Below, piece by piece: positions 26,973 to 38,596 of a stretch of 64,000 nt of DNA. Both the position numbers and the translations under genes were made by a program. Numbering within the stretch: position 1 is the stretch's first letter; each line of letters starts with the position of its first letter. The notes under the pieces are model-generated. The model was not told the origin of the DNA. It did no database searches and was given only the letters and a program-made list of their open reading frames with translations. Origin of the DNA: Actinomycetota bacterium (GTDB taxonomy: Bacteria; Actinomycetota; Geothermincolia; Geothermincolales; RBG-13-55-18); contig JACIXC010000006.1 in assembly GCA_014360655.1 (NCBI GenBank), positions 62,001-126,000 on the forward strand. The letters are read 5' to 3'.

Positions 26973-27951
26973 TCCACTGCCTGCTCGTAGGTTATGTTCT
27001 CCTTCTGGTTTCAATCCGCGCCCCACGCGCGGGGGGCGACTGATTGTCAAGGTTCATGGTGTAATCCCCATCGCATGTTTCAATCCGCGCCCCACGCGCG
27101 GGGGGCGACGTTGCTATAGTCGGCGACGTAGATATAGGTTCCGTGTTTCAATCCGCGCCCCACGCGCGGGGGGCGACTTATAACCATTAACAAAAAGTCG
27201 CCAATTTGAGTTGTTTCAATCCGCGCCCCACGCGCGGGGGGCGACGTTAATTTGTCGCGCTTTTGAAAAATTTTTCGGAGTTTCAATCCGCGCCCCACGC
27301 GCGGGGGGCGACTTGCAATTATCTCCGCAAGCTCCTGCCGTCGCTGGTTTCAATCCGCGCCCCACGCGCGGGGGGCGACATTCGATACCGCCCCTTCCCC
27401 TGCCAAAAGTCAGGGTTTCAATCCGCGCCCCACGCGCGGGGGGCGACCTATTTTGTGGTTGGTGGAGGCGGGAGGAATCGGTTTCAATCCGCGCCCCACG
27501 CGCGGGGGGCGACATGGCTGTAGGGTGGGTTCCCACGCCGTTTATTGTGTTTCAATCCGCGCCCCACGCGCGGGGGGCGACACTCTTCCACCTCGGAGAT
27601 GGGAAGTCTGTAAATGTTTCAATCCGCGCCCCACGCGCGGGGGGCGACCAATACGCCGATGTTTCCTGCTACTTCCATTATCTGTTTCAATCCGCGCCCC
27701 ACGCGCGGGGGGCGACGCGATCCCTCATCTTCTTCCCCTGTTTCGCAGGTTTCAATCCGCGCCCCACGCGCGGGGGGCGACTAGTGACTCGGAGAACTAG
27801 CTGCTTGATCTTGTTGTTTCAATCCGCGCCCCACGCGCGGGGGGCGACACCCAAGCCCCTGCGCGGCCGGGCAGGCGAGGAGAGTTTCAATCCGCGCCCC
27901 ACGCGCGGGGGGCGACTCTCTGGCGGGTACATCTGAATTGCTGGCACCTTA

Positions 27952-27984
27952 GTTTCAACCCGCGCCCCACGCGCGGGGGGCGAC
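27952..27984 (-). repeat. variant CRISPR repeat (position 8 T to C)
   Basis: The plus strand reads GTTTCAACCC instead of GTTTCAATCC. The change lies in the part that becomes the crRNA 8-nt 5' handle, so this unit's crRNA would have an altered handle. Confidence 0.9.
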
Positions 27985-30900
27985 TTGCCTTGGATTCAAT
28001 TTCATCTATCATGAGAAAGTTTCAATCCGCGCCCCACGCGCGGGGGGCGACCTGTCTCAGGAGGAAGCCTTCCAATGGGCCCAAGGTTTCAATCCGCGCC
28101 CCACGCGCGGGGGGCGACGATGGTGCCCCAGCTGATATACACGCGCCCGCCGGTTTCAATCCGCGCCCCACGCGCGGGGGGCGACGCGCCTGGGATTGCC
28201 GGGCAGGATATCTTTCCAGGTTTCAATCCGCGCCCCACGCGCGGGGGGCGACAGCCGGAACAGGCGCGGTATGGCATGCGCGTTCATGTTTCAATCCGCG
28301 CCCCACGCGCGGGGGGCGACCCACGGCGGTAAACAGTTCGCAACTGGAATTCCGCGTTTCAATCCGCGCCCCACGCGCGGGGGGCGACCTATGTCGCCCC
28401 TATAGGGGCCACACAGGTAAATGTTTCAATCCGCGCCCCACGCGCGGGGGGCGACCTTAACTTCAAAAAATGTCCCGTCTTCCTCTACCGTTTCAATCCG
28501 CGCCCCACGCGCGGGGGGCGACTTACGGAAGCTCGATGTGTTGCAGATGGGTACAATGTTTCAATCCGCGCCCCACGCGCGGGGGGCGACGCTGGCGACG
28601 GACAGAAAACTACAGGTAAAAATCGTTTCAATCCGCGCCCCACGCGCGGGGGGCGACCAGGTCGGCGTGAGTTCGATGCTGCCCGTACAGATGTTTCAAT
28701 CCGCGCCCCACGCGCGGGGGGCGACCTGAGGATGGTGATGGTCATGTACGTGCTCAAATTGTTTCAATCCGCGCCCCACGCGCGGGGGGCGACTCCGGAT
28801 GTGTCGCCCTGGCCGCGCGCATCATGTAGTTTCAATCCGCGCCCCACGCGCGGGGGGCGACGGATGTATGGGCAACCCCTCTGACATGTAAATGTTTCAA
28901 TCCGCGCCCCACGCGCGGGGGGCGACTTACCCGTTCCGGTCGAGTTTCTAACTGGTCTGAGTTTCAATCCGCGCCCCACGCGCGGGGGGCGACGCTGCCG
29001 CTTCGCCATCCGAGGTCTTCATTGAGGTTTCAATCCGCGCCCCACGCGCGGGGGGCGACCAACGGCCTGTCCACCGATAAAATGCCCCAGCTGGTTGTTT
29101 CAATCCGCGCCCCACGCGCGGGGGGCGACCTTCTCCGCCGTACAACTTTGGCAAGGAATATAGTGTTTCAATCCGCGCCCCACGCGCGGGGGGCGACGGT
29201 GGGTACCAGAATCTGATATCGTGGGCGATAGGTTTCAATCCGCGCCCCACGCGCGGGGGGCGACTCCCTCGCCGTCACAATCTCCGTTGGCAGCCTCAAG
29301 TTTCAATCCGCGCCCCACGCGCGGGGGGCGACCCCAGGTAGTCGGCCACATAGGGCTCCCGCACCGGTGTTTCAATCCGCGCCCCACGCGCGGGGGGCGA
29401 CTGGAGAAGGAGCGAACGTGTTGAGCCAGCCTGATGTTTCAATCCGCGCCCCACGCGCGGGGGGCGACTCCGCTGCCCGTAGCCCAGCAGCCGCAGCCCC
29501 TGTTTCAATCCGCGCCCCACGCGCGGGGGGCGACGGGAGGTGAGTTATGAGCGGCAAGGTGGTCATGTGGTTTCAATCCGCGCCCCACGCGCGGGGGGCG
29601 ACCGCCTGGGCCATTCGGGAGAGTCGGCTAAAAGGCGTTTCAATCCGCGCCCCACGCGCGGGGGGCGACCATCACCACTATCACTTCGCCCGCGACTTCG
29701 TGAAGTTTCAATCCGCGCCCCACGCGCGGGGGGCGACGCGGGGGGGATTGGGAAAATCTGCAAGCACTTTGCAAGTTTCAATCCGCGCCCCACGCGCGGG
29801 GGGCGACTCTACTATAGCCTGTTGGTTGAGGCGGTTTACATGTTTCAATCCGCGCCCCACGCGCGGGGGGCGACGCTCGTGGAATGGGCGGAGGCTGTGG
29901 CGGACTGGCTGTTTCAATCCGCGCCCCACGCGCGGGGGGCGACATTATAGCGTGGTGAAAAAAGGTAACCACTAGGTTGTTTCAATCCGCGCCCCACGCG
30001 CGGGGGGCGACCCCCTCCTCGGTCTTCCTGTGGCAAAATATCGTCCGTTTCAATCCGCGCCCCACGCGCGGGGGGCGACTGGGAAATAAGCACGGCCGAT
30101 TACGAGATACCGGGGTTTCAATCCGCGCCCCACGCGCGGGGGGCGACGTTTTTGGATGTTCTGAAGGTTCAGGGATTAGGGGTTTCAATCCGCGCCCCAC
30201 GCGCGGGGGGCGACTTAACTTATCTGATTTTTCTTAGGATAAAATTCAGGTTTCAATCCGCGCCCCACGCGCGGGGGGCGACGCTAAGGCGGAGGCGGTC
30301 AAGGCTAACCGCGCCTTGTTTCAATCCGCGCCCCACGCGCGGGGGGCGACATAGGCCCATCCTGGCCCTGCCGGCCCTGGATGAGTTTCAATCCGCGCCC
30401 CACGCGCGGGGGGCGACCCGCGGGCAAGGCCATGAGGCTGGCCGCCGTCGATGTTTCAATCCGCGCCCCACGCGCGGGGGGCGACCGCCGTTCGTGCACT
30501 CAACACTGTGGCCGATCACGTTTCAATCCGCGCCCCACGCGCGGGGGGCGACCGCCGCGCTGCTGGAGGAGCTGGAGGAGAGGGAAGTTTCAATCCGCGC
30601 CCCACGCGCGGGGGGCGACTCCCCAGATCGATGAGGTCCATGGTGCCCCAACTGAGTTTCAATCCGCGCCCCACGCGCGGGGGGCGACCTCCGGGATAGC
30701 CTCCAGGCCCTGGAGAAGCGCGCGGTTTCAATCCGCGCCCCACGCGCGGGGGGCGACGCTCCAGGTAACCCCATGGTTTGGGTGCACCCCGGTTTCAATC
30801 CGCGCCCCACGCGCGGGGGGCGACCACGGGCGGGTCAATGCGTATCGCCGGCACCTTCGTTTCAATCCGCGCCCCACGCGCGGGGGGCGACCCCCGTGGC

Positions 30901-33900
30901 GCCAGATGGTACTATTGTTGGCCTGGTTTCAATCCGCGCCCCACGCGCGGGGGGCGACGGGTCGTCCAATCGCCCTTTGCGCCATGACTTATTGTTTCAA
31001 TCCGCGCCCCACGCGCGGGGGGCGACGATCTTGCTCGCGTAAACGTCATCGAATCCCACTCAGTTTCAATCCGCGCCCCACGCGCGGGGGGCGACGCCGA
31101 TAGCCCGTATGCGCAGAAGCAGTTAGGGTTTCAATCCGCGCCCCACGCGCGGGGGGCGACCTGCTGGCCGGGCTGCTTGTTGGCGGCGGAGCGAGGTTTC
31201 AATCCGCGCCCCACGCGCGGGGGGCGACAACCCAGTCAGGAAGCCTATGGTAGGCCACGAGCGTTTCAATCCGCGCCCCACGCGCGGGGGGCGACCCGAC
31301 TACCGGGAGGGTAAATGCCGCAGGGTGATGGTTTCAATCCGCGCCCCACGCGCGGGGGGCGACGCCCGGGGCATGAGGGTCTACCGCGAGATGGCAGTTT
31401 CAATCCGCGCCCCACGCGCGGGGGGCGACGCTGTGCCGCGCCTGTTCAGGCTCAATGGCATGGTTTCAATCCGCGCCCCACGCGCGGGGGGCGACGCCTA
31501 ATGCGGCTGATGGTGTGGGCGGGCCTACGCACGGTTTCAATCCGCGCCCCACGCGCGGGGGGCGACAGGCAAGCCTGGCAGAGCTGGAGGCCGGCCGGAG
31601 AGTTTCAATCCGCGCCCCACGCGCGGGGGGCGACGGTCGGCCATAGTGATCTGAAAGGCGCTTCGCTGGTTTCAATCCGCGCCCCACGCGCGGGGGGCGA
31701 CCTCCAGACGATAGCGTCGACGAAGTGCGGGCCCATGTTTCAATCCGCGCCCCACGCGCGGGGGGCGACGTTGTACCTGGGGCCCTTGGGCCTTACTCGC
31801 CAGGTTTCAATCCGCGCCCCACGCGCGGGGGGCGACGCCGGCGATCTGGATGCGCGGGAACCCTCATCGGAGTTTCAATCCGCGCCCCACGCGCGGGGGG
31901 CGACATCGCTCCATGGGCTAGTTACGCCGCTCCGCGTGTTTCAATCCGCGCCCCACGCGCGGGGGGCGACGTTCGAGATCGAACACCCGGTCCCGGATGT
32001 CCTCGGTTTCAATCCGCGCCCCACGCGCGGGGGGCGACCCCGGGGCAGGGCTCGGGCTCGGGTTGAGGAAAGTTTCAATCCGCGCCCCACGCGCGGGGGG
32101 CGACTCCGCCAGCGATAGACTATGCGCCGTACAGTACAGGTTTCAATCCGCGCCCCACGCGCGGGGGGCGACGACTGGCTTCAGGCCGGCGAAAAACCAC
32201 AGCCCGGTGTTTCAATCCGCGCCCCACGCGCGGGGGGCGACGGTGAGCGAGTAAGCATCTGCATACCATTCCGTGTTTCAATCCGCGCCCCACGCGCGGG
32301 GGGCGACTTGGGAATAAGCGGAAACTATGTAGTAATCGGGATAGTTTCAATCCGCGCCCCACGCGCGGGGGGCGACTTCATACCGAAGCAGGTCACCTCG
32401 TGCCCCGCCTCGTTTCAATCCGCGCCCCACGCGCGGGGGGCGACCGCGAGAACAAGTACCGATAGCTCGATTCACTGGTTTCAATCCGCGCCCCACGCGC
32501 GGGGGGCGACGCAGCTGAGGGTGTGGATCTCCGGCCGTACGAAGTTTCAATCCGCGCCCCACGCGCGGGGGGCGACGCGGTATGGCGCGCGGGGGCTCAT
32601 GTGCCGGGGAGTTTCAATCCGCGCCCCACGCGCGGGGGGCGACGATGATTATCGTCCACTCTACAGCCTAGTTCTGCGTTTCAATCCGCGCCCCACGCGC
32701 GGGGGGCGACTCCCCGCGGGGATGGGATCGGTAAACAAGGTTCTTCTGGTTTCAATCCGCGCCCCACGCGCGGGGGGCGACCCTGGTACTCTCCCAGCCG
32801 CTGGCTCGCTCCCCTGTTTCAATCCGCGCCCCACGCGCGGGGGGCGACCCGTTCTGCTGGGTGGAACCCTGACCGAGTCAGGGTTTCAATCCGCGCCCCA
32901 CGCGCGGGGGGCGACCTCGGTGGGGTCGAGTTGGGCCAGCGACTGCACGTGTTTCAATCCGCGCCCCACGCGCGGGGGGCGACGCGGCTGTGACTGTGGG
33001 CACCACCGTGGTCGAACTGTTTCAATCCGCGCCCCACGCGCGGGGGGCGACGTTGGCGGCTACCGCCTGCGAGTAAGTAATCTCGTTTCAATCCGCGCCC
33101 CACGCGCGGGGGGCGACAACGATCCCGATCGATAAGGCGCTGCTTTTCCGGTTTCAATCCGCGCCCCACGCGCGGGGGGCGACTGAGAAAGGGCGGAGTG
33201 AGCGACAGGAAAAACGTTTCAATCCGCGCCCCACGCGCGGGGGGCGACTCGTGGGCATCGATAAGAAGCCCGGCCCACAGGTGGTTTCAATCCGCGCCCC
33301 ACGCGCGGGGGGCGACTTCTACCTCGCCATGCACCAGGCGTGGCAGCTTGGTTTCAATCCGCGCCCCACGCGCGGGGGGCGACGAATATGGTGTGCCGAT
33401 AACTGCAGCGTATGTCGTTTCAATCCGCGCCCCACGCGCGGGGGGCGACCTGCTGCCACTGAAGTGGGCGAGCTGGGCGAAGTGTTTCAATCCGCGCCCC
33501 ACGCGCGGGGGGCGACTAGAGCGCCAGAACAAGGCCGTTCTCGTATGAGGTTTCAATCCGCGCCCCACGCGCGGGGGGCGACACCAGGCGGTATTGAAAG
33601 GATGCTAGATCGATAAGGTTTCAATCCGCGCCCCACGCGCGGGGGGCGACTATAGGCGAGCACTCGTAAGACCGCTCAACTTGGGTTTCAATCCGCGCCC
33701 CACGCGCGGGGGGCGACGCAGGTAGGCCTCGATTGCCGCTATGCCGGCATTGTTTCAATCCGCGCCCCACGCGCGGGGGGCGACGGCCACATTGCACCAG
33801 TTATTGGCCATGTTCCAGGTTTCAATCCGCGCCCCACGCGCGGGGGGCGACTGTCCAGGTGCGGGTTGTCCTGTAGGCGCGCGGGGTTTCAATCCGCGCC

Positions 33901-35266
33901 CCACGCGCGGGGGGCGACCTCCCCTCCTGCTTCTGGCATTTACCCACCTCCTTGGTTTCAATCCGCGCCCCACGCGCGGGGGGCGACGTTCGAGGCGTGG
34001 CACAATGGCTCGGGCGTACACGTTTCAATCCGCGCCCCACGCGCGGGGGGCGACCAGCTCAGGGCGACGCTTACCTGGCTGTTGCACGCGTTTCAATCCG
34101 CGCCCCACGCGCGGGGGGCGACGGCCAGGGCAGTAAAGTATGTGCCATCCCGCCTTGTGTTTCAATCCGCGCCCCACGCGCGGGGGGCGACGGTGTACGG
34201 GGTAGTGTTGGAGCCGGATACGGTAGTTTCAATCCGCGCCCCACGCGCGGGGGGCGACTGGTGCAGGCCAGGCGATAGACCGCGGCTGGTGGTTTCAATC
34301 CGCGCCCCACGCGCGGGGGGCGACTTAGTGCGACTTATGTCAGTAATCCAGCCATCGGTTTCAATCCGCGCCCCACGCGCGGGGGGCGACACCCCGCGTA
34401 CTCCGGTATCTTGGCGAAAAATGGTTTCAATCCGCGCCCCACGCGCGGGGGGCGACGGCAGAGGATACGATGCGAAGGGTGTTGAAAAAGGTTTCAATCC
34501 GCGCCCCACGCGCGGGGGGCGACCTCAATCAGCGGGTGCATGCCCTAAAGGCTGCACAGTTTCAATCCGCGCCCCACGCGCGGGGGGCGACGGGATACGG
34601 ATACTCGCGGGGATCAACGTAAGGGTTTCAATCCGCGCCCCACGCGCGGGGGGCGACCCGCGGCAACGGGTGCGATGTAGCGCATAGAATAGTTTCAATC
34701 CGCGCCCCACGCGCGGGGGGCGACCCGCGAGTGGGCTACGAAGATGAAACGGTTACTAAGTTTCAATCCGCGCCCCACGCGCGGGGGGCGACTTGCCGAT
34801 GCGCCGAGAACCTGATCATCACGGAAAGTTTCAATCCGCGCCCCACGCGCGGGGGGCGACCCGTGTCGAAGGCCTTCTGAACGGCTTCGGTCACGTTTCA
34901 ATCCGCGCCCCACGCGCGGGGGGCGACTCGGCCAGGCCGCCGTAGATCTCAGTAGTCGTGAGTTTCAATCCGCGCCCCACGCGCGGGGGGCGACGAGCTC
35001 TTCGTGGTGCGTGCGCGTGCCCGCCCAGTTTCAATCCGCGCCCCACGCGCGGGGGGCGACTTGAGGGTACCATCGATGGCACGTGAAGACGATCCGTTTC
35101 AATCCGCGCCCCACGCGCGGGGGGCGACTCGGGCACCTTTCGACCATCGCCTTCGCGGGATCGAAGTTTCAATCCGCGCCCCACGCGCGGGGGGCGACAT
35201 GGATTGCGGCGCCTAACTATTCTGCTTCCTAGTGTTTCAATCCGCGCCCCACGCGCGGGGGGCGAC

Positions 35267-35299
35267 CCCTGTCGGGTATCATCATGCCTTCGTCGAGGT
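35267..35299 (-). repeat. duplicated CRISPR spacer B, older copy
   Basis: A 33-bp spacer beginning CCCTGTCGGGTATCATCATG on the plus strand, identical to 36944-36976, which is 25 units nearer the leader. Confidence 0.95.
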
Positions 35300-36943
35300 G
35301 TTTCAATCCGCGCCCCACGCGCGGGGGGCGACGTCCCGTCGCAGGCTATGCCGTAGGGATAATAGGTTTCAATCCGCGCCCCACGCGCGGGGGGCGACTT
35401 TTTACGCGGTGCCCTCAGCTGGCGAAGCGTGGTTTCAATCCGCGCCCCACGCGCGGGGGGCGACAACCTGGACAGCGTGCAGACGGTAGATGTATATCGG
35501 GTTTCAATCCGCGCCCCACGCGCGGGGGGCGACGTTGCCAGGGCTCGAGTTCGAATCGGCAGCCAGTTTCAATCCGCGCCCCACGCGCGGGGGGCGACCG
35601 TTCAGCGCCGCGATGGCGGCCTGGCAGGCACGGTTTCAATCCGCGCCCCACGCGCGGGGGGCGACTTCGCAGATGCCGCTAAGCGCCTGCTACGGCGCGA
35701 GTTTCAATCCGCGCCCCACGCGCGGGGGGCGACGGCCCGCACCGCCAGCCCCGCAGCCCAAGCAGGGTTTCAATCCGCGCCCCACGCGCGGGGGGCGACC
35801 CAGGCGCTCGATCTCCTCCCAGCGGCGGTCATGTTTCAATCCGCGCCCCACGCGCGGGGGGCGACTCCCGCGGGGCTATACGCGCTCGCGGGGGCTTTCC
35901 CGTTTCAATCCGCGCCCCACGCGCGGGGGGCGACGCTCACAGGCCAAAACCTCCCCCCGCAACACGGGTTTCAATCCGCGCCCCACGCGCGGGGGGCGAC
36001 CCTTATCCCGCCTCCATTCCCGCATAGCCTGTTGGTTTCAATCCGCGCCCCACGCGCGGGGGGCGACCCAGGATAAACAGGCGTAGGCCGGCCAGGTAGG
36101 CCGTTTCAATCCGCGCCCCACGCGCGGGGGGCGACTCAGTACCATCGTAAATACCTCCAATAATCAACTGTTTCAATCCGCGCCCCACGCGCGGGGGGCG
36201 ACCTGCGAGGAGCATGAGCGGCGACGGGCCAAAGAGGTTTCAATCCGCGCCCCACGCGCGGGGGGCGACGGAGCAATACGCTTGTAAAACGGCCCACAGA
36301 CATGTTTCAATCCGCGCCCCACGCGCGGGGGGCGACGTGGAGGAGCCTCGACAATCTACGACTGGCTCGTTTCAATCCGCGCCCCACGCGCGGGGGGCGA
36401 CAGGTTTCCGAGCGGCGCTCCAACAACTTTCCCATGTTTCAATCCGCGCCCCACGCGCGGGGGGCGACTATGTTCCTGCGCCAACTTACGGCGTTTTTCA
36501 CCGTTTCAATCCGCGCCCCACGCGCGGGGGGCGACCTGCCCCTGGGCCGGGGAGTGCACAGCCCCCGAGTTTCAATCCGCGCCCCACGCGCGGGGGGCGA
36601 CTGGGACATGGGCGCAAAGATACAATATCTCAAGCAGTTTCAATCCGCGCCCCACGCGCGGGGGGCGACCGTTTTTCCTCGGTATCTCGATGTAGGCCGT
36701 TCGGTTTCAATCCGCGCCCCACGCGCGGGGGGCGACGGCCTGGCGGTAAGCCTGGTCCAACCAGGCCAGGCTGTTTCAATCCGCGCCCCACGCGCGGGGG
36801 GCGACGCCCGGTGAGGGTGGAGCCGCCGGTGAGGGTGGCGTTGTTTCAATCCGCGCCCCACGCGCGGGGGGCGACCAGCTCGAGCTCTCTGATTTTAGTT
36901 ATCAATCGCTGTTTCAATCCGCGCCCCACGCGCGGGGGGCGAC

Positions 36944-36976
36944 CCCTGTCGGGTATCATCATGCCTTCGTCGAGGT
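36944..36976 (-). repeat. duplicated CRISPR spacer B, newer copy
   Basis: This is the second spacer from the leader end and matches the spacer at 35267-35299 exactly. It appears to record a recent repeat acquisition from the same protospacer. Confidence 0.95.
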
Positions 36977-37076
36977 GTTTCAATCCGCGCCCCACGCGCG
37001 GGGGGCGACACAACCTGATGGGCCGCGTGGACAACGATCCAGCGTTTCAATCCGCGCCCCACGCGCGGGGGGCGAC

Positions 37077-37264
37077 CGCCTTTCTGTCATACCATTATTA
37101 CAACTGCGAAATCGAATGATAAATCGCGAAACCTGTAATAAAATGATACAACGCTATCTTTATTGTCAAGGTGCAACGAGATAAAGTCTTTTCTATAGAG
37201 GAAATCAGGACTACGCGAACCCCCCAACGGGTTTCTGGTCGCTATAGGTTCGCGAGAGGCTATT
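37077..37264 (-). promoter_or_regulatory. CRISPR leader
   Basis: A 188-bp AT-rich non-coding segment between the cas2 stop codon and the first repeat, the standard place of a type I-C leader. It contains an 8-bp inverted repeat, CGCGAACC (37214-37221) and GGTTCGCG (37247-37254), 25 bp apart, which could bind an integration host factor or form a structure. It should hold the promoter for leftward pre-crRNA transcription and the Cas1-Cas2 integration signals. Confidence 0.85.
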
Positions 37265-37558
37265 TCATATAACAAGAGGGCCCTCCGGGTCATAAGACGG
37301 TTTGGCTCCCACATGCTCAACGCGATGACGCCAATTGTTTCCCAAGAAATAAAAGCGCAAGCTGTCTTCTTCTTTATCTATCTCATCTATCAGGCGTTGC
37401 CTGAACGCAGTCCATTGGGTCATATCGACAAGACATTCAAAGACCGATTTTTGAACACGTTGACCCATATTCTCACACTTCTTAGCGACTCGTCGAAGCC
37501 TTTTCCGCCCCTCCGGCGTTTCAGTATTTACATCATAAGTGACAAGCACCATCATCAT
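37265..37558 (-). CDS. cas2: CRISPR-associated endoribonuclease Cas2 (type I-C)
   Basis: A 97-residue Cas2 with the MVLVTYDVNT N-terminal strand bearing the conserved Asp, RVQKSVFECLVD in the middle, and DSLRFYFLG near the end. It forms the adaptation complex with Cas1. It starts 3 bp after the cas1 stop (TGATGG), so translation is coupled. Three ATG codons are in tandem; the third (37552) gives the usual family N-terminus. Confidence 0.95.
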   Translation of the reverse strand: MMMVLVTYDVNTETPEGRKRLRRVAKKCENMGQRVQKSVFECLVDMTQWTAFRQRLIDEIDKEEDSLRFYFLGNNWRHRVEHVGAKPSYDPEGPLVI

Positions 37559-37561
37559 CCA

Positions 37562-38596
37562 TCATCTCCACACGAATGGGGGATAACCTTCAATATCGCC
37601 CCTCAAGAATCTTGCAAACAGCATGGCTTGAACGTGCGGCAGCAGACCTAAGGCAATCCTCTCTCCTAAGAATGGGTGATATATCTCTTCCTGCTTCCTT
37701 TTCTGATAAGCAACCAGAACCGTCTTGCGGGTCTCATCGTCCATCATCACCGCTCCTGACTCCGTCTTTCTAAAACCCTTGCCCTTTATCTGTTGGCGGT
37801 TGACGAGGGACAAAGCGAGACGGTCAGCGAAAAACGGGCGAAGCTCCTCCATAAGGTCTAAAGCCAAGCCCGGTCTACCTGGCCTATCTCTATGAAGAAA
37901 TCCTACTGCTGGATCCAGACCGACTGCCTCAAGTGAAGAGGTGACATCATGCAATACCAAAGCATAAATAAACGAGAGAAGCGCGTTCATGTTGTCAAGT
38001 GGAGGTCTCCGGGTACGCTGTTTGAAGAAAAAATCCTCCTTATTGGCAACAATAAGTTGGTTAAAAACACCGAAATAGGCACGAGCTGCGTCACCTTCAT
38101 ATCCCCTTACCGTATCAAGGGGGAGAAGACCATCCTTCAGATTATGAGATATATGTGTAAGGTATCGCACTGTTTCTTTGAGCTGCGAAACATCGACGCA
38201 ATCTTGATGGTCACGCTGGGCACGTAAAAGCACAACACGGCAATTCGCGACCTTCGCAAGGACAATATTTCGGGCTACCTGAGAAGAAAAGGCAGGGTCA
38301 TCTGCTCGCCGATACTGCTCCCTTCTAAGAAGAACATTTCCTGAAACGGGACCATGTACTCTTGCCCAGAATCTGCCGTATTCACTGAGAAAAGAGATGG
38401 ACACATTTCGTTCACCGCACATCTGCATGAGCGGCGGGCTGCATGAAACCTGACCAAAACAGACAATACCATCAAGGGTATGGACTGGAACCCGTAGCTT
38501 TGTTTCCTGTCCTACACGCACAACTACCGTTTCTCCGTCCCGGGAGAGGTATGCTCCCTGACTGGTTACATACAAAGTGTTAAGAAGCCGTTTCAT
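37562..38596 (-). CDS. cas1: CRISPR integrase Cas1 (type I-C)
   Basis: A 344-residue Cas1, the integrase that inserts new spacers at the leader end. KRLLNTLYVTSQGAYLSRDGETVVV is the family N-terminus. The metal site is visible as YEGDAARAYFG (Glu), GFLHRDRPGRPGLALDLMEE (His and Asp). The ATG at 38596 has GTGAGGAAG immediately upstream; the in-frame GTG at 38605 is possible. It overlaps the cas4 3' end. Confidence 0.95.
   Translation of the reverse strand: MKRLLNTLYVTSQGAYLSRDGETVVVRVGQETKLRVPVHTLDGIVCFGQVSCSPPLMQMCGERNVSISFLSEYGRFWARVHGPVSGNVLLRREQYRRADDPAFSSQVARNIVLAKVANCRVVLLRAQRDHQDCVDVSQLKETVRYLTHISHNLKDGLLPLDTVRGYEGDAARAYFGVFNQLIVANKEDFFFKQRTRRPPLDNMNALLSFIYALVLHDVTSSLEAVGLDPAVGFLHRDRPGRPGLALDLMEELRPFFADRLALSLVNRQQIKGKGFRKTESGAVMMDDETRKTVLVAYQKRKQEEIYHPFLGERIALGLLPHVQAMLFARFLRGDIEGYPPFVWR

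Larger units (their letters stand above)
25459..37076 (-). CRISPR. type I-C CRISPR array, 173 repeats / 172 spacers
   Basis: Counting repeat starts by eye gives 173 copies of a 33-bp repeat over 11,618 bp, so spacers average about 34 bp. On the plus strand the repeat starts GTTTCAATCC and ends GGGGGGCGAC. On the minus strand it therefore starts GTCGCCCCCC and ends GCGGATTGAAAC, the standard I-C orientation with the ATTGAAAC 3' handle; CGCCCC/GGGGCG forms the crRNA hairpin. The cas operon and AT-rich leader lie at the right end, so the array is transcribed leftward and the newest spacers are near 37 kb. Two repeats differ by one base (26940-26972, C to G at position 30; 27952-27984, T to C at position 8). 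Two spacers occur twice. Open frames across the array are artefacts of the repeat. Confidence 0.98.

Noticed and set aside
35521-35575. GAGTTCGAATCGGC resembling the T-arm of a tRNA
   Set aside because: It lies within a single CRISPR spacer and no cloverleaf can be built around it. I recognised no tRNA or rRNA genes in the window.
25626-37119. Many overlapping open frames across the CRISPR array encoding repeated FNPRPTRGGR, VSIRAPRAGGD, FQSAPHARGAT or RPPRVGRGLK peptides
   Set aside because: They are translations of the 33-bp repeat plus spacers in different frames, without ribosome binding sites; the array explains them fully.
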